DNA of 64,000 nucleotides from Deinococcus ruber (GCF_014648095.1 NZ_BMQL01000010.1:62001-126000); one strand, 5' to 3'; shown: positions 33,410 to 41,630, counted from the stretch's first letter. Program-made: numbers and translations. Notes: a model not told the origin generated them from the letters alone.

Positions 33410-35358
33410 GGTGCGCCTCCGGGCGTGGTGGCAGGCGTGCTGGGCGTTGCCGGGGTGGTCTGCCCGCTGCCGGTCTGGTCATTGGTGCTCTGGCCGCTGC
33501 TCCCCTGGCCCCGGTATCGCCGCGTGCCGGGGGTCGTCTGGGTGCCGGGCGTGGTCTGATCTCCAGAAGCGGCCTGCCCACTCTGCGGAGTCGCGGTTCC
33601 CTGGGTCGCGGGAACGGTTGGGGTCGTCTGCCCGTTCTGAGCCGCGCCGTTCTGGCTGCCCTGGCCCCGGAAGCGCCGCGTGCCGGGCGCGGTCTGGGTA
33701 TCGGTGGAGGAAGTGCCCGCTGCGCCCTGACCCGACTGTCCGCCCTGAATCGTCGGCGCGGCCTGAGTGCCCGGCGTCTGAGTGCCCGGCGTCTGCGTGC
33801 CGTTGACACTCTGTCCGGCTGCGCCGCCCTGGGTGCCCTGCGTGGTCTGGCCCCGCTGAAACTGCCCGCCCTGGCCCGCCCCGCCGGAAGCGCTGTTGCC
33901 GCCTGCCCGTGCGCCCGCCGCGTCGGTGGTAACGGCCGCGCCGTCGAGCAGACCGGATGGCGGCGTCGAAATCACCTGTGCGCCGTCGTCGATTCCGCTG
34001 ACCACCGCCTGTGTTCCTGCCTGTCCGATCACCGTCACGTTATGCAGTTTCGATTTGCCGTTCTCGATGGTAAACACGTAGGTCTGATCGTTGTCGGCCT
34101 GAAGCGCGGTGCTGGGAATCAGGATGCCTTTGCCCACCGCGCTGCTGTAACTGACCGATCCTGCCGTGCCGAGGGCGGGCGTGGTGCCGGTCATGAAGCG
34201 GGCGGTCAGCGAGACGTTGCCGTTGGTCGGTGCGCCAGCGTTTTGTGTGATCTTCAGCGGATACGTCTGCTGACCCACATTGAGGCTCACCTCGCGTCCA
34301 TCGGCAAAACTGGCGCTCTCGGCGGGCGGCACGCTGAACGTCACCTGCTTGTTGTTCGAGACGATGGTAAACGCGCTCGTTCCGGCATTCAGATACTCGC
34401 CGCCCGCCACCGAGACAGCGCTGATGGTGCCGTCGAACGGGGCCACGACCCGCGCATTGCTGACTGCCTGCTGCGCCTGCTTCAGCGTGATCTGAGCTTT
34501 CTCGACAGCCAGCCGCAGCTGAAGCAGCGTGCCATTCTGGGCGCTGTTGTTCTGATTGACTGCGTTCTGGGCGCTGGTCAGGGTCGAAAGCGCCTGCTGC
34601 ACCTGGCTGCTGGCGGTGTCGAGCGCGGTCTTGGCGATGCCCCCGATGGCATAGAGCTTCTGGTCGGCAGCGTAACTCGTCTGGGCGCTGCTGTAGGCCG
34701 CCTGCGCCGATGCCAGCGCCTGCGCCAGCTGAGCGCGGTTGCCATTCACGGTCTGGGTCTGGGTCGTCAGCTGCACGCGGGCGGTGTCGAGCGCGTTCTG
34801 GGCGCTGTCTACCGCCGATGTCAGGTCGGTATTGTCGAGCGCGATGATGGTCTGTCCGGCCTTTACGCTGTCGCCCACCTGAGCATTGATGGCGCTGACG
34901 GTGCCGCTGGTGCGGGCCGCGACAGTGCTCTGTTTGCTGGCACTGACGATGCCGGTGGCGCTGCGCTGGGTGGTCAGGGTACCGCTCTTGGCGGCTGTGG
35001 CCTGCACCGCGATGGTCGCGCCCGAGCCGCCCCGTCCGAACGATCCAGCACCGCCCCCGAAGCCGCCCGCTGCGCCGCTGCCGCCCCCAGTGCGCGTGCT
35101 GCCCGCCCCAAAGCCCCCGGCTCCCGCCCCGAAGCCGCCTGCGCCGCTGGCAGTGGCGTCGCTGCTGCTCGGTTTTCCGATCAGGTACCCGCCGTAGCCC
35201 GCTGCCACGATCAGCAGAGGAATGGCGATCCAGGTCCAGCGGCGTGGAGACGCGCCCGGTGCCGGACTGGTAAGCGTGGGCGTCGCGGGGGGCGGCTTGA
35301 CGGGCGTCTGACCGGGGATCGGCGGGTCGGCACGGGTCGGTCGGGAGGCTTGATCCAT
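33406..35358 (-). CDS. Efflux periplasmic adaptor (HlyD/RND membrane-fusion protein) with repetitive C-terminal tail
   Basis: Partner of the RND pump. ATG 35358 is preferred over the frame start 12 codons upstream. It has a Pro-rich cytoplasmic leader, one membrane helix (~38-56), then a glycine-rich linker ([13 protein letters not shown]). The lipoyl/barrel domains follow: [31 protein letters not shown], a coiled-coil hairpin (~185-290) and [16 protein letters not shown]. The last ~165 residues are low-complexity Gly/Gln/Thr/Pro sequence with repeats ([21 protein letters not shown] and [11 protein letters not shown]), unusual for adaptors. Total 650 aa, versus ~400 normally. Confidence 0.9.
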
Positions 35359-35686
35359 GCTGTATGCAAGCACTTCCAATCGAAGATTCTGCAAAGATTC
35401 GGTGAAAGTGTCCCGGCCAGATGTTCAGGAAGCCCAGAGGAGCCGCACAGGTGGCAGTGAAACGTGAGAAGCACAGCGAGAAACAGAGGCCGACCTGTCT
35501 TCAGGAGCGCTTTTTCCGAGCTGGTTGTTACGTCTAGACTGCTCTGAGGTTTGAAACGGTCCTCTGAATGATGGGCTGGCTGGCAGAGCACTGCCGATGT
35601 CTGTCGGCTGAATCCTGCTCGCCAAATTCACTGGCCCTGCTCGGTCAGTAGCAGAGAGAACACCACGCCAGTCCTCTGACCCTGCG
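35359..35686. other. Intergenic region without a gene
   Basis: 328 bases between the adaptor start and the lipoprotein stop, both on the minus strand. It must hold the adaptor promoter, but I see no convincing -35/-10 pair, repeat or RNA. The short ORFs here show no coding character. Confidence 0.6.
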
Positions 35687-36475
35687 CTACGGCGTCAGCT
35701 CGCGCAGTTCGGGGGCAAAGACACGCAGCTTTCCGCCCGGCTGCACTGTCACGATCAGGCTGCCGACTGCGCCCAGCATGCCCGCGCCGTGTGGCACCGA
35801 TGCCAGCAGCACCCCTGCCGCGTCCCGGCGTTCGAGCGCCGCGCCCGTCAGCACGTAACGCCCGGTGCTGGTCGCCAGGGTGGGCGCGTTGGCCGTTCCG
35901 ACGCCGCCGAACTCGCCCGTCGCAGACGCGTACACGAAGGGGGCGGCTCCGGTGGTCAGCAGGGTGGGCGCGGCGCTGCCGTCTACGCGGTACAGGCGGC
36001 TGCCCTGAAGCGCGTAATCCAGCCCGTCGCTGCCGGTCAGAACCGTGTCCGGCGCTCCCAGCAGCCCCGCGCTTCCTACCGCTGCCGCGCTGCCGTCAAA
36101 TCCCACGGCGCTGCCGTCTTCGCGGTACACGCGGCTGCTCGACAGCGCCACCACCCGGCCCACCGGCACGCTCACGGGTCTGGCGTCGGCGGTCACGATC
36201 AGGCCCGCAGCGGTCAGGGCGGCCCAGGGCGTGAAATCGTTGATTCCTGCCTGCCACGCCACCGCCGACGCCGGACCGGGCAGCCGAACATTGACCTTCT
36301 GAAAGCCCGGCGAGCGGGCCAGCCACACCTGACCGCCTTCCAGCCAGATCACCCCGGCAGGCGAAAAGCTGGCCTGAAGTGCTGGTTTCGAAGTGCTCTG
36401 GGCCGACGTTCCGCCCTGTACCACCGGGGCACACGCCGCCAGCAGCAGACTCAGGGCCAGCGTCAGCCGCTTCAT
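35687..36475 (-). CDS. Putative lipoprotein, function unknown
   Basis: 262 residues starting MKRLTLALSLLLAACAP, a lipoprotein signal with the lipobox LAAC. The remainder is rich in short hydrophobic strands with repeated turns (VIWLEGGQVWLARSPG, VVALSSSRVYREDGSA, LDYALQGSRLYRVDGSA, RYVLTGAALERRDAAG), which looks like a beta-propeller. The ATG at 36475 overlaps the murF stop (ATGA); the frame extends upstream only as a shadow of murF. Co-translated with murF, but no functional link is evident. Confidence 0.82.
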   Translation of the reverse strand: MKRLTLALSLLLAACAPVVQGGTSAQSTSKPALQASFSPAGVIWLEGGQVWLARSPGFQKVNVRLPGPASAVAWQAGINDFTPWAALTAAGLIVTADARPVSVPVGRVVALSSSRVYREDGSAVGFDGSAAAVGSAGLLGAPDTVLTGSDGLDYALQGSRLYRVDGSAAPTLLTTGAAPFVYASATGEFGGVGTANAPTLATSTGRYVLTGAALERRDAAGVLLASVPHGAGMLGAVGSLIVTVQPGGKLRVFAPELRELTP

Positions 36476-37764
36476 AGCTGCTTCCGCCGTTCCAGCAGCG
36501 CTGTCACCACCGTATCCAGCCCCACGCCCTCGGCGGCCCGTTTCTCGGGCGTCCACGAAATGCCCCGCGACGCCTTGACCAGCACCACGTCGCCTGCCTG
36601 CACCTCGCTCAGCAGCGCGTCCAGCAGTTCCGGCACCGTGGCGTAGGCCCGCTCTCCCAGTTGGGCGGCAAACTGGCCCACTCCGTAGCTCAGATCGGCG
36701 CATTCGCCCGCGTACTCGCCCACGTCGGCATGCAGGCTCTGTTCGGCAGCGCCAAGTTCCAGCATGCGCCCCAGCACGCTGATGCGCCGCCCACCCGCTG
36801 CCGGGGTGTGGGTCGCCAGGGCGTTCAGCGCGGCAAACATGCTCAGCGGCGAGGCGTTGTAGGTGTCGTCGATGATGGTGAAGGCTCCCGGCAGCACCCG
36901 GTAACGTCCACCCGGCACTTCCACGTTTGCCATGCGCTGCGCCGCTCCTTGCAGCTCGGTGCCCGCCGTCTGCGCCAGCACCAGCCCCAGCAGCGCGGCC
37001 TCGGCCTGGACGCGGGCGGCACGCGGCAGCGTCACCTGCACGCCCTGATACACGAACCTCGCTCCGTCTGCGTCCAGTTGCAGATGTTCTCCGGCAAAGT
37101 CGTTGTGCTCGAAGCCGTAACTCGGCACGCCCGGATAGTAGCTGCTGGCCTGGGTGCCGACCAGTGCGCGGGAAGCGTTCAGAATCAGTCCCTTCTCCCG
37201 CGCTACGTTTTCGACGGTTCCCAGCGCTTCCAGATGCGCCGCGCCGATGCTGGTCACGATGCCCACATCCGGCGACACCAGATCGACAAGCTGCGCCATC
37301 TCGCCCACGCGGTCTATGCCCATTTCGACCACCAGCGGCGCGGCCTGTGCTCCGTATTCGATCAGAAAGCAGGCGATGGCGGGCAGGGTGTTGAAGACCG
37401 GCATATACGCGGCCTGAAGCGCTGCCGCCGCGTAGTTCTTGGCGGTGGTCTTGCCCACGCTCCCGGTAATCCCGATCACCAGCGCATTTTTTGCCCGCTC
37501 GGTGCGTGCCCAGGCAAACAGCGCGTCTCTGGCGTCGGGCACCCGCACGGCACGCGGCACATCCAGATCGGTCAGGACGAAGGGTGCGCCCGCATCGAGC
37601 GCCGCCTGCACGAAGCGGTTGCCGTGCATCGCCTCGCCGGGCAGCGCCACGAAGGCCGTGTCTGGGCCAGCTTCGCGGGAATCCCAGGTCAGGCGCAGGG
37701 CGGGGCGGGCGTCCGGGTGAACGTCGGCCTGGAAGGGGAGGGCGTGCGGGTCGAGCAGAGACAT
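36472..37764 (-). CDS. murF: UDP-N-acetylmuramoyl-tripeptide--D-alanyl-D-alanine ligase
   Basis: Adds D-Ala-D-Ala to the peptidoglycan precursor in the cytoplasm. Mur ligase motifs: LTWDSREAGPDTAFVAL at the N-terminus, the ATP loop GITGSVGKTTAKN (~98-110), VVEMGIDRVGEM, the SIGAAHLEALGT metal region, and IIDDTYNASPLSM, diagnostic of MurF. 430 aa, normal length. A -10 box lies six bases before the ATG, and the permuted-tRNA terminator ends just upstream, so murF has its own leaderless promoter. Confidence 0.96.
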   Translation of the reverse strand: MSLLDPHALPFQADVHPDARPALRLTWDSREAGPDTAFVALPGEAMHGNRFVQAALDAGAPFVLTDLDVPRAVRVPDARDALFAWARTERAKNALVIGITGSVGKTTAKNYAAAALQAAYMPVFNTLPAIACFLIEYGAQAAPLVVEMGIDRVGEMAQLVDLVSPDVGIVTSIGAAHLEALGTVENVAREKGLILNASRALVGTQASSYYPGVPSYGFEHNDFAGEHLQLDADGARFVYQGVQVTLPRAARVQAEAALLGLVLAQTAGTELQGAAQRMANVEVPGGRYRVLPGAFTIIDDTYNASPLSMFAALNALATHTPAAGGRRISVLGRMLELGAAEQSLHADVGEYAGECADLSYGVGQFAAQLGERAYATVPELLDALLSEVQAGDVVLVKASRGISWTPEKRAAEGVGLDTVVTALLERRKQL

Positions 37765-37770
37765 GGAATC

Positions 37771-37776
37771 AGGCTA
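37771..37776 (-). promoter_or_regulatory. Leaderless -10 box for murF
   Basis: TAGCCT on the minus strand, six bases before the murF ATG at 37764. Confidence 0.6.
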
Positions 37777-37799
37777 ACAGGTCAGCATGAAGGCGCATA

Positions 37800-37836
37800 C
37801 AAAAGCAGAACCGGAGGCATGTCCAACCCCCGGTTC
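37800..37836 (-). terminator. Terminator of the permuted-tRNA transcript
   Basis: Minus-strand hairpin GAACCGGGGG / CCTCCGGTTC (ten pairs with one mismatch, nine-base loop; 37808-37836) followed by CTGCTTTTG. It lies directly after the second permuted tRNA and its 3' flank. Confidence 0.75.
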
Positions 37837-37888
37837 CAGATGTGCCGCCCACTTGGACGCACTTCCACGTTTAAGCCCTCAGTTCAAT

Positions 37889-37984
37889 TTGAAAAAGCCA
37901 TGCTCTACCGGCTGAGCTACCGCTCCGAACTGCACTAAAAATCTGGAGGAGCGGAGAAGAATCGAACTTCTGGCCCTGGCTTGT
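37889..37984 (-). tRNA. Circularly permuted tRNA B (3' half first; anticodon unresolved, TTC-like)
   Basis: On the minus strand the 3' half comes first: anticodon-stem strand AGCCA (37981-37977), variable GGGCC, T-arm AGAAG-TTCGATT-CTTCT (37971-37955), acceptor CCGCTCC (37954-37948), U73 and encoded CCA (37946-37944). After a 17-nt linker comes the 5' half: acceptor GGAGCGG (37926-37920), U8 A9, D-arm GCTC-AGCCGGTA-GAGC, A26, anticodon stem TGGCT (37900-37896), then TTTTCAA. GGAGCGG pairs fully with CCGCTCC and TGGCT fully with AGCCA, so the halves belong to one tRNA. If the loop is TTTTCAA the anticodon is TTC (Glu), but U73 and the D-arm are not typical of tRNA-Glu, and the splice point is unknown. 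Confidence 0.8.
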
Positions 37985-38059
37985 TCCGACTGCGGGCACT
38001 CGATGAAGCGTGAGAGCGGCGAATACTCAGCTTGGAGCAAGAATCTGAGGTTGTGTTGC

Positions 38060-38143
38060 GGGAAGGCCGCGCCTCTACCGACTTGGGCTACCCCGCCGAA
38101 ATTGGTGGCGGGAGCAGGACTCGAACCTGCACTGAACGGCCTT
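38060..38143 (-). tRNA. Circularly permuted tRNA A (3' half first; anticodon unresolved, CCC-like)
   Basis: On the minus strand the 3' half comes first: loop end AA, anticodon-stem strand GGCCG (38141-38137), variable TTCAGT, T-arm GCAGG-TTCGAGT-CCTGC (38130-38114), acceptor TCCCGCC (38113-38107), A73 and encoded CCA (38105-38103). Five bases later the 5' half begins: acceptor GGCGGGG (38097-38091), U8 A9, D-arm with GG in the loop and GCC/GGC stem, G26, anticodon stem CGGCC (38069-38065), then TTCCC. Acceptor strands pair over seven positions (one G-U) and anticodon strands over five. Joining TTCCC to AA gives a loop with anticodon CCC (Gly); joining TTCC to AAA would give CCA. The precursor helix can continue outward (GGGAA with TTCCC). 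Confidence 0.82.
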
Positions 38144-38248
38144 TCCCTGTAAGACTGAAGCTGAACTTCAGCTTGGTACTCCGCTCGGAAGTCTAGCGGC
38201 TACCCAGCGGCGGCACATCGGCAAGGTGGCGTATCAGAGGGTAGCCAT

Positions 38249-38273
38249 AAAAAACCCCCGCACACAGGCGGGG
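38249..38273 (-). terminator. Rho-independent terminator of the 38291-39025 gene
   Basis: Minus strand CCCCGC-CTGTGT-GCGGGG (38273-38256) followed by GTTTTTT. It separates the conserved protein gene from the permuted-tRNA unit, which therefore needs its own promoter or read-through. Confidence 0.88.
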
Positions 38274-38290
38274 ATCGTCTTGTTCGGGGG

Positions 38291-39025
38291 TCAGGCTTCC
38301 AAGAGGTAGCCGAACAGCCGCTCTCCAACCTTCTGGTCGCTCACTTCCAGCGCGTTGGCCTCCTCGCGGGCGAACTTGACCGCCTGCTGCAACTTCTGCA
38401 CGCGCTCCAGCAGCTCGTTTACACGCTGGGCGGGCAGCGCACCCGAAAATTTCAGGGTGCGCCAGTAGCCCACCGTCACGTCTTCGTAGTACACCTCGAC
38501 CTGTGCCGGGTGCTTTTCGGTGGCCTCGGCCTTGACGTGGTTGCGCGGAATCTTCTTGGTGCGGACTGTCTGCACGGGGTCGGTGGCGTAGGCGTCGGCG
38601 CTGGGGTCGAACTGCCACGACTCGGAGGCGTCGAGCACCGGGAGCTTACGAACGAAGGTGTACAGGTCGGTCAGTTGCTTTTCCAGAAACAGCAGGTAGC
38701 TGACCGGCACGCCCCGCAGCAGCACCCGTTCCCCGATCACGATGTCGGCTTTGGCCTCGCAGTTGGCCCAGTCTTTGGTGGCGGTCACGTCGAACAGGTT
38801 GCCCATGATCTGCGCGGTACGGCGCACGATGTCCTCGGCTTTGGCCTGCACGCGGGTCGATTCGGGCGGCAGCGTCTCGCCCTCTTCGTCCTTGGGGCGG
38901 TAGGTGCGCGAGATACCCGCCAGCAGCGCGGGTTTTTGCAGCGCGTGATGCGCCTCGGTGAGTTCCTGAAACGAGCGGCTCTTGACCGACTTTTCAACGG
39001 CGATGATCTGATTGAGTTTGGGCAT
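38291..39025 (-). CDS. Conserved protein of unknown function (DUF7873-like)
   Basis: 244 residues starting MPKLNQIIAVEKSVK at ATG 39025, which has AGGAAGG upstream; the frame extends 21 codons further but without a start signal. I recognise the sequence as a conserved family also present in actinobacteria (KSRSFQELTEAHHALQKP, RTYRPKDEEGETLPPEST, VTATKDWANCEAKADI, VEVYYEDVTVGYW). It is hydrophilic with charged helices (a C-terminal helix VNELLERVQKLQQAVKFARE), no membrane segment and a single Cys. No biochemical function is known to me. It is the gene immediately upstream of the permuted tRNAs, on the same strand. Confidence 0.85.
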   Translation of the reverse strand: MPKLNQIIAVEKSVKSRSFQELTEAHHALQKPALLAGISRTYRPKDEEGETLPPESTRVQAKAEDIVRRTAQIMGNLFDVTATKDWANCEAKADIVIGERVLLRGVPVSYLLFLEKQLTDLYTFVRKLPVLDASESWQFDPSADAYATDPVQTVRTKKIPRNHVKAEATEKHPAQVEVYYEDVTVGYWRTLKFSGALPAQRVNELLERVQKLQQAVKFAREEANALEVSDQKVGERLFGYLLEA

Positions 39026-39147
39026 GAGTGTTCCTTCCTGAAGTTTAAATTTGCGCCGGAATTCAAAGGAAACTGGCGACAGATGCACTGTAGGCGGAAT
39101 GTTCAGGAGAGCGCATCGGAGTCATGGCCTACGCCAGATGGTCACTG

Positions 39148-39178
39148 AAAACGCCCCAACCTGTCAAAGGCCGGGGCG
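39148..39178 (-). terminator. Terminator after the aminotransferase gene
   Basis: Minus strand CGCCCC...GGGGCG (39178-39173 with 39157-39152), with an inner CCT/AGG pairing, followed by TTTTC. It lies 20 bases after the stop at 39198. Confidence 0.8.
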
Positions 39179-39197
39179 CTGCGTTAAAGAAGCGGGC

Positions 39198-40484
39198 TTA
39201 CTGTTCGGCAGTCAGGACCCGCTCGAACGCCTCGACCACGCGGTCAATCTGCTCTCTGGAAATGGTCAGCGGGGGCAGGAAGCGCACCACCAGCGGCGTC
39301 GCCTGAAGCGTCAGGATGGCCTCGTCGTGTTCCAGCGCGGCGATGTAGGGGGCGCTCTTTTCCTTCAGCTCCACGCCGATCATCAGGCCCAGGCCGCGCA
39401 CCTCGCGGATTTTGCTCGACTTGATGGCCCGCAGCTTCTCCATGAAGTACGCGCCCTTGTCGGCGGCCTGCTTCGCCAGTTCCTCGCGCTTCATGAAACG
39501 GATGGCTGCCACACCTGCCGCCATCGCCAGCGGATTGCCGCCGAACGTCGTGCCGTGTCCGCCCGCAGGCATCTTGTCTGCGACTTCGGCGCTCATGGCA
39601 AACGCGCCGATGGGCACGCCGCCCGCCATCGCCTTGGCGAGCGTCATGCCGTCGGGCACGACCTGACACTGCTCATCGACCTTGCAGCCGCAGCGGATAC
39701 CGTCGGCGTTCTGGCACTGCTCGGCGCAGAAATGCTCGGTGGCGAACATCTTCCCGGTGCGGCAGAAGCCCGTCTGAATCTCGTCCATGATCAGCAGCGC
39801 ACCCTTTTCGCGGGTCAGGCGGCGGGCCTCGCGCACGAACTCGGCGGTACCGGGGCGCACGCCGCCCTCGCCCTGCACGGGTTCCATGATGACGGCGGCC
39901 ACATCGTCGGTGATGGCGGCCCGCAGTTCCTCGATGTTGCCGTACTGCACGAAGGTCACATGCTCGTTATCCACGGCAGCGCCGAAGGGTTCGCGGTACT
40001 TGGGTTCCCAGGTCAGGGCCAATGCGCCCAGCGTGCGCCCGGAAAAGCCGCGCTTCATGCTGACGAAGCGGGTGCGCCCGGTGGCGGTGATGGCGAATTT
40101 CTTGGCCGCCTCGACAGCCTCGGTGCCGCTGTTGCACAGAAACACGCGGTCGAGGCCCTGCGGCAGCACACTGACCAGTTCTTCCAGAAACTCGGCCCGC
40201 TTGTCGTTGGGCAGCGTCTGGGGCATCACGATCAGGTTTCCGGCCTGCTCGCGGATGGCAGCGACCACGTCGGGGTTACTGTGGCCCACGTTGGCGACGC
40301 CGTAGCCCCCCACGCAGTCGATGTACTCGCGCCCGGTGCTGTCCCAGACGGTTGCGCCCTCGGCGCGGGTCATGACCACCTGATGCTTGTGGTATACGCC
40401 GCTGTCGTAGCGCTGCTCCAGTTCCAGCCAGTTCTTCGGGGCTTCGTGCTGATCGGTGGTCGTGGGTTGGTCGGTGGTGGTCAT
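39198..40484 (-). CDS. Class III aminotransferase, acetylornithine/LysJ type, with Cys-rich insertion
   Basis: PLP-dependent aminotransferase, 428 aa, of the ArgD/LysJ group (arginine or LysW-dependent lysine synthesis in Deinococcus-Thermus). Family features: [17 protein letters not shown] (PLP phosphate), FHG region as [38 protein letters not shown], and the PLP lysine in TLAKAMAGG (K284). Between [12 protein letters not shown] and PDGMTLAK, where relatives have a few residues, there is an extra stretch (~253-275) with cysteines at 253, 257, 265, 267 and 273, which looks like a metal site. ATG 40484 is preceded by AGGAG. Substrate (acetylornithine, LysW-aminoadipate semialdehyde or other) is not certain. 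Confidence 0.9.
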   Translation of the reverse strand: MTTTDQPTTTDQHEAPKNWLELEQRYDSGVYHKHQVVMTRAEGATVWDSTGREYIDCVGGYGVANVGHSNPDVVAAIREQAGNLIVMPQTLPNDKRAEFLEELVSVLPQGLDRVFLCNSGTEAVEAAKKFAITATGRTRFVSMKRGFSGRTLGALALTWEPKYREPFGAAVDNEHVTFVQYGNIEELRAAITDDVAAVIMEPVQGEGGVRPGTAEFVREARRLTREKGALLIMDEIQTGFCRTGKMFATEHFCAEQCQNADGIRCGCKVDEQCQVVPDGMTLAKAMAGGVPIGAFAMSAEVADKMPAGGHGTTFGGNPLAMAAGVAAIRFMKREELAKQAADKGAYFMEKLRAIKSSKIREVRGLGLMIGVELKEKSAPYIAALEHDEAILTLQATPLVVRFLPPLTISREQIDRVVEAFERVLTAEQ

Positions 40485-40605
40485 GGGTTCTCCTATGCGG
40501 CGCTGCGGCCAAATGGGTGAGCGGAACTGAGAGGCCGGGCCGATGCTGCTTCCAGTGTAGATGAAGGCGAAGAGCGAAGATGCAAGGCCTGTTGCTGAAG
40601 AGTGT

Positions 40606-41067
40606 TCAGGAAAGCGGCAGGACGTAGGTGTAAAAGCCTTCGTCGCGCTGCCAGCCGTGCGCCTCGTAGCTCGCCTGCGCCGCCAGATTGTCGGTGGCGG
40701 TGCTCAGCATTAGCCGCGCCGCGCCCGTTTCGGTGCCGTGCTGCCGGGCCGCGTTCAGCAGCGCCGTACTCACACCCCTGCGCCGGGCACCCTGCGCCAC
40801 ATACAGGTCGTTCAGCAGCCAGATACGCCGCATCCCTACCGAACTGAACAGCGGATACAGCTGGGTGAATCCGGCGGGTCTGCCGTCCAGTTCAGCCAGG
40901 AAGATCACCGACTCTCCGCGCGAAAGGCGTTCTGCCAGGAAAGCCTGTGCCCCCGGAAGGTCGCTCGGCTGACCGTAAAACTGGCGGTAGGCATCGAAGA
41001 GGGGGACGATGGAGGGCAGGTCTTCGGCGGCGGCGCGGCGAAGAGTCAGAGCATCTGAAAGGGTCAA
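40606..41067 (-). CDS. GNAT-family N-acetyltransferase
   Basis: 153 aa. I choose TTG at 41067 because AGGAGG lies six bases upstream (41079-41074) on the minus strand; the longer frame from 41103 has no ribosome site. The fold is clear: [20 protein letters not shown] at the N-terminus, [21 protein letters not shown] as the acetyl-CoA site, and [20 protein letters not shown] as motif B. Single gene between the aminotransferase and the divergent cupin; substrate unknown. Confidence 0.88.
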   Translation of the reverse strand: MTLSDALTLRRAAAEDLPSIVPLFDAYRQFYGQPSDLPGAQAFLAERLSRGESVIFLAELDGRPAGFTQLYPLFSSVGMRRIWLLNDLYVAQGARRRGVSTALLNAARQHGTETGAARLMLSTATDNLAAQASYEAHGWQRDEGFYTYVLPLS

Positions 41068-41246
41068 AAGAAGCCTCCTGTGCAGCGGCCATGCAGACGA
41101 CACCGGGCCGGACTGGAAGCGCTGCTCTGCGGGAGAGTATGCAATTGAAAAACTATTCTGTCAAATACTTTTCAAATAGAAAGAGAACAGCGGTTTCAGG
41201 GAACCCGTGTGGGTCAAACTGACGGGCTGGGCCAGACTCCTGACGC

Positions 41247-41252
41247 TACTCT
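41247..41252 (+). promoter_or_regulatory. Leaderless -10 box for the cupin operon
   Basis: TACTCT, six bases before ATG 41259. It argues against the in-frame GTG at 41253 as start. Confidence 0.6.
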
Positions 41253-41258
41253 GTGCAG

Positions 41259-41630
41259 ATGAACGCCCACCAAGTCCCCTTCGCTGCTGCACTGGACGCT
41301 CTGACCGCCCAGCAGCGCTTTGCCGAAGTGTTTGTGCGCGGGTCGCTGAAGGTCGAGCTGTATGCGCCCAGAGGCACCGACGCCCAGACACCGCATCTTC
41401 AGGACGAGGTGTATATCGTGCAGCAGGGCAGCGGCACGTATCTGTGTGCAGGCGACCACCAGCGCTTCGGTCCCGGCGACCTGCTGTTCGCGGCGGCGGG
41501 CGTCCAACACCGTTTCCTTGAGTTCACCGACGATCTGGCGGTCTGGGTGGTGTTTTATGGCCCGGACGGCGGCGAGCAGGCCAGCACCCGCACCGTCATG
41601 GGACAACCCCACCACGAGGCGCAGCTTTGA
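41259..41630 (+). CDS. Cupin-domain protein
   Basis: Small single-domain cupin (123 aa). The two cupin motifs are visible: PHLQDEVYIVQQGSGTYLCA (~46-65, with the metal-ligand H and E) and GDLLFAAAGVQHRFLEF (~72-88, with the second His). Such proteins bind a divalent metal and are enzymes or sensors. It starts a three-gene run with a GNAT and a flavin-binding protein, with TTGA overlap to the next gene. Nothing narrows the substrate. Confidence 0.86.
   Translation: MNAHQVPFAAALDALTAQQRFAEVFVRGSLKVELYAPRGTDAQTPHLQDEVYIVQQGSGTYLCAGDHQRFGPGDLLFAAAGVQHRFLEFTDDLAVWVVFYGPDGGEQASTRTVMGQPHHEAQL

Larger units (their letters stand above)
37839..38219 (-). ncRNA. Structured precursor RNA carrying two circularly permuted tRNAs
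   Basis: A 381-nt minus-strand unit closed by perfectly complementary ends: GATGTGCCGCC (38219-38209) and GGCGGCACATC (37849-37839). Order 5' to 3': leader, 3' half of tRNA A, 5-nt linker, 5' half of tRNA A, spacer (~70 nt), 3' half of tRNA B, 17-nt linker, 5' half of tRNA B, trailer, terminator. The leader holds a local hairpin (AAGCTG/CAGCTT, 38174-38158) and AGACT (38194-38190) that can pair with AGTCT (38156-38152) around it, plus GAGCGG (38186-38181) that can pair with CCGCTC in the spacer (38019-38014). Both 3' halves are preceded by CAGTC 6-11 nt before the loop sequence. The fold is my hand analysis; no covariance is available. Confidence 0.7.

Noticed and set aside
37889..38143. Two ordinary tRNAs with introns, pairing 5' half A with 3' half B
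   Set aside because: GGCGGGG does not pair with CCGCTCC and CGGCC does not pair with AGCCA, whereas the permuted combinations pair fully.
37839..38219. Reading the locus as one- or two-piece tmRNA
   Set aside because: Two separate full tRNAs with D-arms, T-arms and matched anticodon stems are present, there is no tag reading frame, and acceptor strands pair within each tRNA.
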